The notes: generated by a model not told the origin, from the letters alone. Counted from the stretch's first letter, positions 9,379 to 19,164 are shown. The stretch is DNA of 64,000 nucleotides from Candidatus Binatia bacterium (GCA_035544215.1 DATKHY010000009.1:24453-88452); one strand, 5' to 3'. Made by a program: numbers and translations.

Positions 9379-10366
9379 GCGCCATGCGCACGAACTCGCC
9401 GATTAGGGCGGGGCTCACGTTAGTGTGGGCTAGGCGCGCAGCTTCGTCCAGTTTCGCGAGCAGCGCCGCCGCCTCGCGCTTTCCCAGCGGTTTGAGCTTG
9501 CGCAAGCGATCGGCGTGATCGACGGACATGAGAGCGACGCCGTCGTGACCATCTGCGACGATCCAATCGCGTACCAGCGTCTTGACCGTCTCTAATCCCT
9601 CGGCCAGCGTCTCGCGCGTGGCCCATGGCTCGTGCGGCGACTTGCCCTCGACGCTCTCGAAGAACCAGCGCACGACCGCGGCGCGCAGCGACTCCTCTTC
9701 CTGCTCGAGCGCGGCCAACGCCCGCGTCACGCTCCCGCCCGAGAGCGACGCGCCCAGTTCGGCATCGGCGTCGCCGTAATGCAAGTGGCGCAGCACCTCC
9801 TCCACCTCGGCCTTCGCGAGCAACGGAAAACGCACGTCGATCACGCGCGAACGGATGGTCCCGAGCAGCCGCCCGGGCATCGCCGTCGTCACGATCATCA
9901 CCACGCCGGCCGGCGGCTCCTCTAGGAATTTCAGCAGTGCGTTGGCGGCGTGCTGCGTCGCGAAGTCGACGTCGCCGAGCAGCAACACGCGCATTCCGCC
10001 GCTGTATGACTGCATTGAGAGCTGGCGCACGAGATCACGCGCCGAGAGATGCTCTCCCTCGCCGAATCCCGCCGGAGCGTCGCGGTCGCCGATCTTGAGG
10101 ATGCCCTCGTGCTCGAGAAAGTCCGGATGGCGCGCATTCTCTCCGCGAAACAGCGCGCACGAGGTGCACGTCCCGTCGTATCCGAGAATGCCGGCCTTGG
10201 GTGCGAGGCACAGCAGCGACTGCGCGAGGCGCCGCCCGAACGTCTTCTTCCCGACTCCGGCGGCGCCGGTGAAGAGGTATGCGTGCGCGAGCGTCTGCGG
10301 CGTCAGCGCGCTGAAGTAACGCTTCGGTCCCTCTGCGCCGACGACGTCGAAGCGCAGCTCACTCAC
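9362..10366 (-). CDS. holB: DNA polymerase III delta' subunit
   Basis: 334 residues. This is the clamp-loader subunit of the replication machinery. The N-terminus has the P-loop GAAGVGKKT (residues 34-42), a cysteine cluster CTSC after CLAPK, and the highly conserved ANALLKFLEEPP with GVVMIVTTAMPGRLLGTIRSR (sensor region). The C-terminal collar domain is diverged. The start ATG overlaps the stop of tmk by four bases, an arrangement seen in many bacteria. One of the usual four zinc cysteines is not obvious. Confidence 0.9.
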   Translation of the reverse strand: MSELRFDVVGAEGPKRYFSALTPQTLAHAYLFTGAAGVGKKTFGRRLAQSLLCLAPKAGILGYDGTCTSCALFRGENARHPDFLEHEGILKIGDRDAPAGFGEGEHLSARDLVRQLSMQSYSGGMRVLLLGDVDFATQHAANALLKFLEEPPAGVVMIVTTAMPGRLLGTIRSRVIDVRFPLLAKAEVEEVLRHLHYGDADAELGASLSGGSVTRALAALEQEEESLRAAVVRWFFESVEGKSPHEPWATRETLAEGLETVKTLVRDWIVADGHDGVALMSVDHADRLRKLKPLGKREAAALLAKLDEAARLAHTNVSPALIGEFVRMALTSCR

Positions 10367-10953
10367 AGCTGCCGCAGCGCCTCGTCCAGCAAACGCTCCG
10401 GCGACAAGCTTCCGTCGAGCACGCGATGGCGCGGGTGACGCGCAATCTCGAGAAAGCCGCGCCGCACGCGCTCATGAAATGCGTCGTCCTCGCTCTCGAT
10501 GCGGTCGGGCGCGTCGGGACGGTCGCGCAGGCGCGCGCGCGCGTCGGCGACCGGCAGATCCACGAGCAGCACGACGTCGGGTTCGACTCCGCCCGTAGCG
10601 AAGTCGCACAGCGCGCGCAGCAGGTCGAGATCCGTGCCGCGCCCGTAGCCCTGATACGCGAGCGTCGAATCCGTAAACCGGTCGCACAGCACGATGCCGT
10701 CCGCTGCAAGCGCGGGCCGTATCACCTCTTCGACGTGTTGCGCGCGCGCCGCGTTAACCAAGAACGCCTCGGCGAGCGGTTCGATCGTCAGCGAACGGTC
10801 CAGAAAGACCCTGCGCACCGCGTCACCGAGCCGCGTGCCGCCCGGCTCGCGCGTCACGACGACGTTCTTCTTCTCCGCCTTCAATCGCGCGGCCAGGCCC
10901 GAGACGAGCGTGCTCTTCCCGCTGCCCTCGATCCCCTCGACGACGACGAACAC
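10363..10953 (-). CDS. tmk: Thymidylate kinase
   Basis: 196 residues. It phosphorylates dTMP to dTDP. The P-loop EGIEGSGKST lies at residues 6-15, TREPGGTRLGD follows, and CDRFTDSTLAYQGYGRG carries the DR motif and substrate-binding residues. A LID segment with RLRDRPDAPDRIE follows. The gene overlaps holB by four bases and begins six bases after the R3H ATPase gene, so the three are probably one transcript. Confidence 0.95.
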   Translation of the reverse strand: MFVVVEGIEGSGKSTLVSGLAARLKAEKKNVVVTREPGGTRLGDAVRRVFLDRSLTIEPLAEAFLVNAARAQHVEEVIRPALAADGIVLCDRFTDSTLAYQGYGRGTDLDLLRALCDFATGGVEPDVVLLVDLPVADARARLRDRPDAPDRIESEDDAFHERVRRGFLEIARHPRHRVLDGSLSPERLLDEALRQL

Positions 10954-10959
10954 GGCTCG

Positions 10960-12501
10960 TTAAGCGTCGGTTGTCTTGTAGATTTTGACGCGGCGGTTGG
11001 GCTCGAGGCCGGTGCTGCGCGACTGCAGGCGATAGCGCTCCGCCAGCTGGTGTTGCATCCGCCGCACGTACGACGTCTGCGGCGAAAGCTCGATTGCCTG
11101 GTTGGTCAGCAGCACCTGATAGATCGCCTCCTCGGCCTCGCGTAGCGCGAGCTCCTCGTGATCGATGGAACCCAGGTTGAAGACGTCGCGCAGCGCGGCC
11201 TGGATCTGCGTGGTGGTATTCGTCTTGATCGAGTAGATCGGCACGTTGTCGGAAGCGATCTGCTTGAGCTTGGGCTGCTCCTTGCGTTCGAGCGTCTTGA
11301 GCGTGAGCACGACGTCGGCGTCGTCCCAGTTGCGTGCGATCGCGGCGTGGACGCGCAGATTAGCGATGGCGCGTTCGATCTTATTGCGCGACACGCCGTA
11401 CGGAAAGATCGATAGCGGGCGGTCGCGCTCCTCGTGCTCGCGCTCGTGGTCGTAGCGCTCGGCCAGGCGCGGCATCGACTCGGTGTCCGCCTCCTGAACG
11501 ACGGTGACGGCGCCGCTCGCCTCGCGCTGCCGGATCTCGGGCTGCGGCTGGTAGCCGCGCAGCAGCGCGTCGATGACGTCTGCGACGTTCTTGTGGATCG
11601 CGAGGCGATCGCGGTCGTGGATCTCGATGACCACGTCGAACGTCGGCGGCGCTTTGCGCTCGAGCACCGTCTTGCGGGTGCCGCGGCGGCGCGCCTCTTC
11701 GTCCGAGAGCGTCACCGCGGCGACGCCGCCGACGAGATCCGAGAGCGTCGGGTTCATGAGGAGGTTTTCCAGCGTCTGCCCGTGCGCCGTTCCGATCAGC
11801 GTAACGCCGCGCTCCGCGATCGTGCGCGCTGCGGCCGCCTCGGCTTCGGTGCCGATCTCGTCGATGACGATCACCTCGGGCATGTGGTTCTCCACCGCCT
11901 CGATCATCACGGCGTGCTGTAGCGCCGGATCCGCGACTTGCATCCGCCGAGCGAGGCCGATCCCGGGATGCGGAATGTCGCTGTCGCCCGCGATTTCGTT
12001 CGACGTGTCGACGATGACGACGCGCTTGCGCTCCTCCGAGAGCACGCGCGCGCACTCGCGTAACATCGTCGTCTTTCCGACGCCGGGACGTCCCAGCAGA
12101 CAGATCGACGCACCGCTGCGCAGCACGTCGAGCAGGATGTCGATCGTTCCATAGACGGCGCGGCCCATGCGGCAAGTGAGGCCGACGATCTTGCCGGAGC
12201 GGTTGCGGATGGCGCTGATGCGGTGCAGCGTTTGCTCGATGCCGGCGCGATTGTCCGCACCGAACGGCGAGATGCGCGAGCAGACGTGTGCGATGTCTTC
12301 GTGGCTTACCGGAGAGTCGGTGAGATAATTGAAGTCGCTCTCAAAGCGCGCTTCGGGCGGCCGCCCGAGGTCGAGCACGACTTCGATGATGTCTTCGATG
12401 TTGTTGAGACGGACGAGCGCTTGCCGTATCGCGAGTGGGAAGATGTCGAGGAGCTGAGAGAGTTCCCAACTAGGGGAAACTTGATGAACTCTAACCGCCA
12501 A
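10960..12501 (-). CDS. R3H-domain AAA-type ATPase (Ycf45-like)
   Basis: 513 residues. A RecA/AAA-like ATPase domain has Walker A LLGRPGVGKTTML around residue 137 and Walker B VIVIDEIGTE, followed by GTAHGQTLENLLMNPTL as in stage III sporulation AA / Ycf45 proteins. The C-terminus QHQLAERYRLQSRSTG then EPNRRVKIY is an R3H single-stranded nucleic-acid-binding domain. The cellular role is not established. The chosen start is TTG; a nearby ATG is out of frame. It is first in the R3H-tmk-holB group. Confidence 0.85.
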   Translation of the reverse strand: MAVRVHQVSPSWELSQLLDIFPLAIRQALVRLNNIEDIIEVVLDLGRPPEARFESDFNYLTDSPVSHEDIAHVCSRISPFGADNRAGIEQTLHRISAIRNRSGKIVGLTCRMGRAVYGTIDILLDVLRSGASICLLGRPGVGKTTMLRECARVLSEERKRVVIVDTSNEIAGDSDIPHPGIGLARRMQVADPALQHAVMIEAVENHMPEVIVIDEIGTEAEAAAARTIAERGVTLIGTAHGQTLENLLMNPTLSDLVGGVAAVTLSDEEARRRGTRKTVLERKAPPTFDVVIEIHDRDRLAIHKNVADVIDALLRGYQPQPEIRQREASGAVTVVQEADTESMPRLAERYDHEREHEERDRPLSIFPYGVSRNKIERAIANLRVHAAIARNWDDADVVLTLKTLERKEQPKLKQIASDNVPIYSIKTNTTTQIQAALRDVFNLGSIDHEELALREAEEAIYQVLLTNQAIELSPQTSYVRRMQHQLAERYRLQSRSTGLEPNRRVKIYKTTDA

Positions 12502-12562
12502 TACTCATCCCCGTTTCCGCGCCTCCGCGAGGCACTGTCACAGGGTTACTCGGGCCGCGCCT

Positions 12563-14047
12563 TCACTCCTTTACGACGCGGATCGTGCGCAGCGTGTCAT
12601 CGTAGGGCCCCTGGATGCGCACGCCGGCCTTCATCTCCAAACGCAAGTAGTCGATGATGTCGGGCGTGAGCTCCTCGCCCGGAGCGATCAACGGGATGCC
12701 GGGCGGGTAAGGCGTGATCGTTTCGGCACAGATGCGCCCTTTGGACTCGCGCAGCTTGACGAACTCCGTGTCCGCGAGGAACGCCTCGCGCGGCCGCATC
12801 CGCATCGGCGGCACCGCCGGGAGATGAAACGTTCCGCGCTTCAGGCGCTGCTCGAGGATTCCCGACGGCGCGAACATGTCGAGATCGCGCTTCCCGTGCG
12901 CCAGCTCTTCGAACGCCTCGACGAATCGCTCGGCCGCGTCGCGCGTCGTGCCGATCGTAAACAGCGCGACGACGTTGAAGAGATCGGCCAGTTCGACCTG
13001 GATGTTGTAGCGGCGGCGCAGTATCTCCGACGCCTCGTATCCCGTGTAGCCGAGGCCCTTGACCGTCACGGTGATCTTCGTAGGGTCGAGATCGTAGATG
13101 CCCGGGCGCCCCTGCAACTCCTCGCCAAAGCAGTAGATGCCGGGGATCGCGTTGAGCCGGCCGCGGATCTCCTGCGCGAGCTCGATCGTGCGCGAGAGCA
13201 GCGCCGCGCCCTCCGTCGCCATCTGCTTGCGCGCGACGTCCAGCGACGCGACCATCGGCAGATTGGGCGAGGTCGAGAGAAACATCTTGAGCACGGCCTT
13301 GAGGCGGTCGACGCGCACGCGCGGGCCCTTCTGGTGGAGCATCGCACACTGCGAGAACGCGGAGAGCATCTTGTGCGTCGAGTTGATGCAGAGGTCGCTT
13401 CCCGCAGCGGTCGCGGACATGGGCAGCGCCGCGTGAAAGTGGAAGTGCGGCCCCCACGCCTCGTCCACGAGCAACAGCTTGCCGGCGTCGTGTGCGATGC
13501 GCTCGATTGCCTGCAGGTCGGCGGCGACGCCGTAGTACGTCGGCGACACGAGATAGACGGCTACCACCTCAGGATGCTCGCGCAGCGTCGCCGCGACCGT
13601 CTCGGGTGTGACGCAGTGATCCATGCGCAACTCGGCGTCGACCTCCGGGCGCATGTACACCGGCTCCGCACCGCTCATCACCAGTCCGCCCAGCATAGAC
13701 TTATGCGAATTGCGCGGGACCGCGATCTTCTCGCCCGCGTTCACCGCGGCCATCATCATGCACTGGTTGCCGCTGGTCGAGCCGTTGATCAGGAAAAACG
13801 TGTTGTCCGCGCCCCAGGCCTCGGCCGCGAGCTGTTGAGCCTCCTTGATCGACTCCGTCGGCTGCAGGAGGTCGTCGATGCCGGGCATCGGCGTCAGGTC
13901 GATCGCGCAGAGATTGTCGCCGACGAACTCTCGAAACGCCAGGTCCATGCCGTTGCCCTGGATGTGACCCGGCGTGTGGAACGGGATCACGCCGGCATCG
14001 ACGTAGTCGAGCAGCGCCTGAAAATACGGGGTCTTATATTGGTCCAA
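12563..14047 (-). CDS. Orn/Lys/Arg decarboxylase (PLP fold type I)
   Basis: 494 residues, the compact form without an N-terminal wing domain. Key features are FHTPGHIQG at residues 23-31, GSTSGNQ (89-95, phosphate binding), VDEAWGPHFHFH with Asp195, and the PLP-lysine in NSTHKML (Lys226). The C-terminal domain has PYPPGIPLIAPGE. It probably decarboxylates arginine, lysine or ornithine towards polyamines; the substrate cannot be told from sequence. The mtnP gene elsewhere in the window would recycle the methylthioadenosine made in polyamine synthesis. It starts three bases before bioB ends. Confidence 0.88.
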   Translation of the reverse strand: MDQYKTPYFQALLDYVDAGVIPFHTPGHIQGNGMDLAFREFVGDNLCAIDLTPMPGIDDLLQPTESIKEAQQLAAEAWGADNTFFLINGSTSGNQCMMMAAVNAGEKIAVPRNSHKSMLGGLVMSGAEPVYMRPEVDAELRMDHCVTPETVAATLREHPEVVAVYLVSPTYYGVAADLQAIERIAHDAGKLLLVDEAWGPHFHFHAALPMSATAAGSDLCINSTHKMLSAFSQCAMLHQKGPRVRVDRLKAVLKMFLSTSPNLPMVASLDVARKQMATEGAALLSRTIELAQEIRGRLNAIPGIYCFGEELQGRPGIYDLDPTKITVTVKGLGYTGYEASEILRRRYNIQVELADLFNVVALFTIGTTRDAAERFVEAFEELAHGKRDLDMFAPSGILEQRLKRGTFHLPAVPPMRMRPREAFLADTEFVKLRESKGRICAETITPYPPGIPLIAPGEELTPDIIDYLRLEMKAGVRIQGPYDDTLRTIRVVKE

Positions 14048-14050
14048 CGC

Positions 14051-15040
14051 TCACGCCAAGATTTCGAAGCCTAGGCGATCGAGCATGCCGAAATCCTCGG
14101 CGTCGCCGCGTCCCGGGGTCGTGAGGTAGTCGCCGAGGACGATGCCGCTCGCACCGCTGCGCATACCCAGATCTTGCAGGCCCTTCAGCGTCACCTCGCG
14201 TCCGCCCGCGAAGCGCACGAGAGCGCGCGGCAGCGCGAGCCGCACCATCGCCACAAAGCGCAGGGCCTCGGCCGGATCGAGCAGCGCCTTGTCGGCGAAC
14301 GGCGTTCCAGGCCGCGGGTTGAGGAAGTTGACCGGGACCTCCTCGGGCTGCAGCTCCTGGAGCGCGCCGAGAAAGTCGATACGGTCGTCGAGCGTCTCGC
14401 CCATGCCGATGATGCCGCCGCAGCACAGCTCGAGGCCGTGCCGCTTCACGCGCAGGCACGTGTCCCAGCGCTCCGCGTACGTGTGCGTCGTACACACCGA
14501 AGGAAAGTAGCGCTCCGAGGTTTCGAGGTTGTGGTTGACCTTATCGACGCCGGCGTGCCCGAGCCGTTCCACGTGACGATCGGTCAGGATGCCCAGCGAA
14601 ACGGCGACCGTCAGCGGCAGCTCGGTCTTGATTGCGTTCGTGGCGGCGCAGACGCGCTCCAACAGCCTCTCCGACGGTCCGCGCACGGCGACGACGATGC
14701 AGAACTCACCGGCCCCGCGTTCGTGCGCCGCCTGCGCCGCCGCGACGAAGCCTTCGACGGTCGAGAGCGGGTCGGCCTCGACGTCGGTCGCGTAGCGCGC
14801 GCTCTGCGAGCAAAAGTTGCAGTCTTCCGAACAGCCGCCCTTCTTCGCGTTGTACAGCACCTCGACCGCGATGGAGTTGCCGAAGTAGTGCGAGCGCACG
14901 TCGTCGGCCAACGCGAGGAGCTCGGGAACGCGGTCCGTCGGCAGCGCCGCGAGCTCGCGCAGCAGCCCCGCGCTCGCGGGAACGCCGCGGCCGAGCACTT
15001 GCGCCCGGGCGCGTTCGAGCGTGGTTTGAGGGTTGGTCAT
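14051..15040 (-). CDS. bioB: Biotin synthase
   Basis: 329 residues. A radical-SAM enzyme that inserts sulfur into dethiobiotin. The cluster motif KKGGCSEDCNFCSQSARY gives Cys70, Cys74 and Cys77. The following GAGEFCIVVAVRGPS, YNHNLET-like KVNHNLETS and CCGGIIGMGET are conserved BioB blocks. It is the fourth gene of a bioA-bioF-bioD-bioB series, overlapping bioD by four bases. Confidence 0.96.
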   Translation of the reverse strand: MTNPQTTLERARAQVLGRGVPASAGLLRELAALPTDRVPELLALADDVRSHYFGNSIAVEVLYNAKKGGCSEDCNFCSQSARYATDVEADPLSTVEGFVAAAQAAHERGAGEFCIVVAVRGPSERLLERVCAATNAIKTELPLTVAVSLGILTDRHVERLGHAGVDKVNHNLETSERYFPSVCTTHTYAERWDTCLRVKRHGLELCCGGIIGMGETLDDRIDFLGALQELQPEEVPVNFLNPRPGTPFADKALLDPAEALRFVAMVRLALPRALVRFAGGREVTLKGLQDLGMRSGASGIVLGDYLTTPGRGDAEDFGMLDRLGFEILA

Positions 15041-15720
15041 TCGCTTCTATGCCGGAAAGGCAGCAAGAGTATGAAAGGCAGCAAGAGATTTGCGCCCGCC
15101 ACTACGGAGTCCGCTTCCACGGGCGCAAACGGCAGAATGCCAACTATCGGCGCGCTTTCCTGCAGCGCGCGCATCACGTCGTCGCGATAGTCGGCGTCGG
15201 TCGAGCCCCAGCGCTCGACCAGCATCGCCCCGGCGACCGGAATGCCCGTTTCGTAACAGGCCTCGAGCGTCAGCAGGGCATGGTTGATGCAGCCGAGTCG
15301 CAGGCCCACCGCGAGCACGACCTCCAGCTTCGCCAATCGTACGACGTCGACGAGACGCTCGCGTTCGTTCAGCGGCACCATGATGCCGCCCGATCCCTCG
15401 ACGACGAGCGCTCCTTCCAGCAACTCGATGCGCGCGGCCAGATCGCGCGCCTGTAGGGTCGCACCCGCGGCGAGCGCCGCCGACCACGGGTCCGCGGGCT
15501 TCTCGAAGCGCTCGAGCTCGACGTGCGGCACGCCGGCGAGCACGCCGGCCCGCGCCGCATCGCCCTCCGCGCCCGGCGCAGCGCCGGTCTGCACGACCTT
15601 GACGAAAGTCGGCGTCTCCCCGGTCCGCCGAAGCGCGAGCGCGAGCGCCGCGGCCACGCGCGTCTTGCCGACGTCGGTATCGGTGCCGGTCACGAAGTAG
15701 CGATGCGAAAGGGTACTCAC
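15037..15720 (-). CDS. bioD: ATP-dependent dethiobiotin synthetase
   Basis: 227 residues. It closes the ureido ring of dethiobiotin from diaminopelargonic acid, CO2 and ATP. The P-loop FVTGTDTDVGKT is at residues 9-20; VKVVQTGA and VVEGSGGIMVPLNE are the other family motifs. It overlaps bioF upstream and bioB downstream by four bases each, so translation is probably coupled. Confidence 0.95.
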   Translation of the reverse strand: MSTLSHRYFVTGTDTDVGKTRVAAALALALRRTGETPTFVKVVQTGAAPGAEGDAARAGVLAGVPHVELERFEKPADPWSAALAAGATLQARDLAARIELLEGALVVEGSGGIMVPLNERERLVDVVRLAKLEVVLAVGLRLGCINHALLTLEACYETGIPVAGAMLVERWGSTDADYRDDVMRALQESAPIVGILPFAPVEADSVVAGANLLLPFILLLPFRHRSE

Positions 15721-16799
15721 AGTTTGCCGAGCTCTTCGACTAGGCGGTCGATGTGCTCCGCTGTGTGATCGGCGCGCACCGAGACGCGCAGGCGCGACGT
15801 TCCCGCCGGGACGGTCGGAGGGCGTATCGCCGGCACGAAGATCCCTTTGGAGAACAGGACATCGGAGGCGCGCAACGCTCGGTCCTCGGCGCCAAGCACC
15901 ATGGGAACGATCGCGCCGGCCGCTTTAGGCACCGGTAGACCGATCGCTGCCAGGCCGTCGCATAGGCGCGCAACGTTCGCCTGAAGCCGCGCGCGCCGCT
16001 CGTCGGCGCGGCGCGCCAGCAACAACGCGATACGCGCCGCCAACCCGATCGCGGCGGGGAGCGCCGTGTCGAAGACAAACGCGCGCGCCTCGTTGACGAG
16101 AAGCTCGACCACCGGCGCGGGACCGGCGATGAAGCCGCCGTGCGCGCCGAGCGCCTTCGAGAGCGTGCCGAGCACGACGACGCGCGGATCGTCGAGATCG
16201 CGCGCGAGCCCCGCGCCCTCCGCGCCGGCGACGCCGAGCGCGTGGGCCTCGTCGAGCAAGAGCACGGCGCCGGCGCCCAAATCCGCGAGCAGCGCGCCGG
16301 GATCGACAGCGTCGCCTTCCATGCTGAAGATCGTCTCGCTCACGACGCACGTCGGGCGGTCATCTGTCCGCGGCACCGTGGCGTGATCGTAGATCGCGTG
16401 CGCCACCGGAGCGAGACGGATACCGTCGATGAGCGCGGCGTGGTTGAGGCGATCCGACGCGATCGCATCCACGCAGCGCGCGAGCACGGGAATCGCGCCG
16501 ACGGCCGCATGATAGCCCGACGAGAAGAGCAGCGCGCGCTCGCGGCCGAGCCAGCTCGCGAGCTCCTCCTCGAGCAACGACAGCTCGCGATGCCGCCCCG
16601 CCAGCAACCGCGCCCCGCCGGAGCCCACGCGCGACGCGCGCTTCAACGCCTCGACGACCTGGGGCTCCGTCGCGAGCCCGAGGTAGTCGTTGGAAGAAAA
16701 GTCGATGACGTTCGCGAGCTGACGCTCCGGCAACTCGCGATATCGCTGCTTTGCGCGGATATCGTCTAATAGCGACCCGACGCGTTGTAGATAAGTCAT
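15717..16799 (-). CDS. bioF: 8-amino-7-oxononanoate synthase
   Basis: 360 residues. A PLP enzyme that condenses pimeloyl thioester with alanine. Motifs: SSNDYLGLA (35-43), LLLDEAHALGV with Asp183, and the PLP-lysine in GTLSKALGAHGG (Lys215). The family length is about 380, so the protein is complete. It overlaps bioA and bioD by four bases each. No BioC/BioH or BioW for making the pimeloyl group is in the window. Confidence 0.94.
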   Translation of the reverse strand: MTYLQRVGSLLDDIRAKQRYRELPERQLANVIDFSSNDYLGLATEPQVVEALKRASRVGSGGARLLAGRHRELSLLEEELASWLGRERALLFSSGYHAAVGAIPVLARCVDAIASDRLNHAALIDGIRLAPVAHAIYDHATVPRTDDRPTCVVSETIFSMEGDAVDPGALLADLGAGAVLLLDEAHALGVAGAEGAGLARDLDDPRVVVLGTLSKALGAHGGFIAGPAPVVELLVNEARAFVFDTALPAAIGLAARIALLLARRADERRARLQANVARLCDGLAAIGLPVPKAAGAIVPMVLGAEDRALRASDVLFSKGIFVPAIRPPTVPAGTSRLRVSVRADHTAEHIDRLVEELGKL

Positions 16800-17995
16800 T
16801 CTCGCAACACGTTTTCGAGCGCATCAAAAAATGAGTCGATTTCGGCGTCGGTCGAGCAGAGCGGGGGAACGAACTGCAGCACGTCGCCGATCGGCCGAGT
16901 GAAATGGCCCGCGGCGTAGAGGCCGTCGGCGACGCGCCACGCCGGCGTCAGCGAGCCTTGTGGATCGATCGCGTCGCCGCGCAGCTCGACGCCGATCATC
17001 GCACCGGCCTGGCGCGCGTCGCGTACCAGCGGATGCGCGCGCAGCCCTTTCAGACGCACGGCCGCGCGGTCAGCGATCCCCGCGGCGCGCGCGAGCGTCT
17101 GCTCCTCATCGAAGAGGTCGAGCGATGCCAGCGCCGCCGCGCAAGCGATCGGGTTGCCCGCGTACGAGTGGCCGTGAAAGAAATGGACGAACGCGTGGTA
17201 GTCGCCGAGAAATGCCTCGTAGACACGCCGCCGCACGAGCGCGCAGGAGAGCGCCAGCACTCCACCAGTGATGCTCTTGCCGAGGCAGAGGATGTCCGGG
17301 TGCAGGGCCGTCTGCTCGAAACCGAACATCGTTGCAGTTCGTCCGAATCCGGTCGCGATCTCGTCCACGATGAGCAGCGGCTCGATGTCGCACAGCGCCC
17401 CGTAGACGGCCGGGTCGACGAGCAGCATTCCGGCCGCGACCTGGATCAGCGGCTCCACGATCACCGCCGCGACGTCCGATCCGAGCGCGGCGCGGTCGTC
17501 GAAGGCTCGCGTCTCGAACGTCAGATCTGCGAAGCGCGCCTTGAAGAGCGCGACGTCCGACACGCTCATCGCGCCGATCGTGTCGCCGTGGTAGGCGTTA
17601 CTCAGCCGGACGAAGCGGCGCCGCTGTGGTTGACCGGCGTTCTGCCAATATTGCGCGGCCATCTTGATCGCCGCCTCGACGGCGCTCGCGCCGTCGCTTG
17701 CAAAGAACGCGCGGTCCATCCCCGCGAGCGCGCAGAGTCGCTCGGCAAGAGTTTCCGCCGCCGGATTCGTTGCGCCGAGCAACGTCGCGTGGTCGAGCGT
17801 CGCAGCCTGACTCGCGATCGCGTCCACGATGCGCGGATGGCAGTGCCCGTGGACGATCGTCCAGATCGAGCTCACGGCGTCGTACACGCGGGTACCGCGC
17901 GCGTCTTCCAGGGCCGTGCCGAAACCGCGCACGAACGTTCGCTCGCGCGGGTCGAAGCCGCGCATCTGCGTGAATGGCAACCAGAGGTGCGCCAT
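16796..17995 (-). CDS. bioA: Adenosylmethionine-8-amino-7-oxononanoate aminotransferase
   Basis: 399 residues, class III aminotransferase, making 7,8-diaminopelargonic acid with SAM as amino donor. The N-terminus HLWLPFTQM is the BioA-specific start. Further motifs are DGASAVEAAIKMA, NAYHGDTIGAMSVS, LIVDEIATGFGRT with Asp211 and CLGKSITGG with PLP-Lys240. First gene of the four-gene biotin series; DUF4126 lies 12 bases upstream on the same strand. Confidence 0.95.
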   Translation of the reverse strand: MAHLWLPFTQMRGFDPRERTFVRGFGTALEDARGTRVYDAVSSIWTIVHGHCHPRIVDAIASQAATLDHATLLGATNPAAETLAERLCALAGMDRAFFASDGASAVEAAIKMAAQYWQNAGQPQRRRFVRLSNAYHGDTIGAMSVSDVALFKARFADLTFETRAFDDRAALGSDVAAVIVEPLIQVAAGMLLVDPAVYGALCDIEPLLIVDEIATGFGRTATMFGFEQTALHPDILCLGKSITGGVLALSCALVRRRVYEAFLGDYHAFVHFFHGHSYAGNPIACAAALASLDLFDEEQTLARAAGIADRAAVRLKGLRAHPLVRDARQAGAMIGVELRGDAIDPQGSLTPAWRVADGLYAAGHFTRPIGDVLQFVPPLCSTDAEIDSFFDALENVLRE

Positions 17996-18007
17996 CAGCG
18001 CGGGATG

Positions 18008-18424
18008 CTACGCGTAGGCGACGATCAGGATCGCGCCCACGATAGCGATGAGATCCTCGGCCAGTGCCGCCGGCACGCGGCCGATTAGAGTGATGGCGCG
18101 CATTCGCAGCGCTAGTCCACCATACGCGCCCACGACCGCGCCCAGGGCTCCGGCGACGGCGGCCGCGATCGTCAAGCCGCCGCCGGACCAGGTCAGCCCC
18201 CAGGCGCAGAACGCGCCGCTCGCGATTCGGACCACAAGCGGCCCGACGCTCGTTCGCGCCGGTGTGTTCGGAAGGAGATCCGCGACGTACTCTGCCAGTG
18301 CGGCGACGCCGAACAGGTACGCGAGCACCGAGGTGTGCCGCATCAGCCACAAGACGGCAGGCGCGGTGAACGTCCGCAAGCCGGCGACACAGCCCAAGAG
18401 GAACGCGGCGAGCAGTAGCGGCAT
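18008..18424 (-). CDS. DUF4126-family membrane protein
   Basis: 138 residues with four predicted hydrophobic helices. The pattern GCVAGLRTFTAPAVL near the start, ALAEYVADLLPNTPARTS in the middle and a glycine/alanine-rich GALGAVVGAYGGLALR match DUF4126 proteins. Function unknown. Twelve bases separate it from bioA, so it may head the biotin transcript. The upstream 128 bases contain no gene I can support. Confidence 0.75.
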   Translation of the reverse strand: MPLLLAAFLLGCVAGLRTFTAPAVLWLMRHTSVLAYLFGVAALAEYVADLLPNTPARTSVGPLVVRIASGAFCAWGLTWSGGGLTIAAAVAGALGAVVGAYGGLALRMRAITLIGRVPAALAEDLIAIVGAILIVAYA

Positions 18425-18552
18425 CTTCCCGCCGCTTCGGTGCTAGTGGAGGACTACCTCGCCGATCTGGGCCGGAGTCGTATAGCTCGCGATGCCCTCG
18501 GGAATGTCCGAAGATAGCAGCGCGACGGGCGATCGAACTTGCCCCTTGCCAC

Positions 18553-19155
18553 CTACTGCGCCGTCGGGTGAATCGCCGGGCGGTAGCCGGCGGAGAGAAT
18601 GGCGACCGCCGAGCGCGGGGTCAGCACTTCGACCTCACCACGCCCGCGTGGCCGGCTCCGCGTGTAGCCTGAGTCGGACCACGCGAACAGGCGGGAATCC
18701 CGGACGAGCCATGCCTGCCCGTCGAGCGCGACGTATGCGCCGTCGGGAAGGCGCGCGAGATTTTCACGATATGTCTTCTTCCGTTTGCGCTCGATGCGCT
18801 CGGCGTGGAGCCGCGCGTCCATCGTATCCGCGCTTGCGGGCGCGCCCGACCGCGCCTCCCACAGCCCGAGAAAGCGATTGTAATCCGCCCGGCGGCACTC
18901 GGCGCAGGGGCGGTGCCCAGCGCTGAACGCGCTTACCTCGTCGAGGAAGAATAGCTCCGTGTAGCGATGCGGCGTCATCACCTCGCGATGGCGGCCGCGG
19001 AACTCCAGCACGCACGCGATCCAGCGCTTCGTCTGGAACGGTCGCACGATGTGCCTGGCGTCGTCGTGCAAGATGCCGCGGTTGCCCATCATCAGGCCGC
19101 GGCCCGGCACCGCGACGATCTCCCCGTAGGGGGTGACGCGATTCTGCAGAGCCAC
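18553..19155 (-). CDS. Conserved hypothetical protein with HRPCAECR motif
   Basis: 200 residues. I do not recognise a named family. The N-terminus ALQNRVTPYGEIVAVPGRG and the block GHRPCAECRRADYNRF look like a conserved bacterial protein; the HxPCxxC arrangement resembles a small metal- or nucleic-acid-binding site, similar to DNA-repair Ada-type CxxC clusters, but that is inference. The gene begins nine bases downstream of the HNH gene on the same strand, which suggests they are transcribed together. Confidence 0.65.
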   Translation of the reverse strand: MALQNRVTPYGEIVAVPGRGLMMGNRGILHDDARHIVRPFQTKRWIACVLEFRGRHREVMTPHRYTELFFLDEVSAFSAGHRPCAECRRADYNRFLGLWEARSGAPASADTMDARLHAERIERKRKKTYRENLARLPDGAYVALDGQAWLVRDSRLFAWSDSGYTRSRPRGRGEVEVLTPRSAVAILSAGYRPAIHPTAQ

Positions 19156-19164
19156 GGTGGACCG

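Noticed and set aside
18443..18560. A minus-strand frame ending in SPVALLSSDIPEGIASYTTP-like sequence that reads like a protein C-terminus between two genes
   Set aside because: No start codon in frame outside the neighbouring gene and no similarity I can name; it overlaps the end of the 18553 gene. Could be a remnant, but not supportable.
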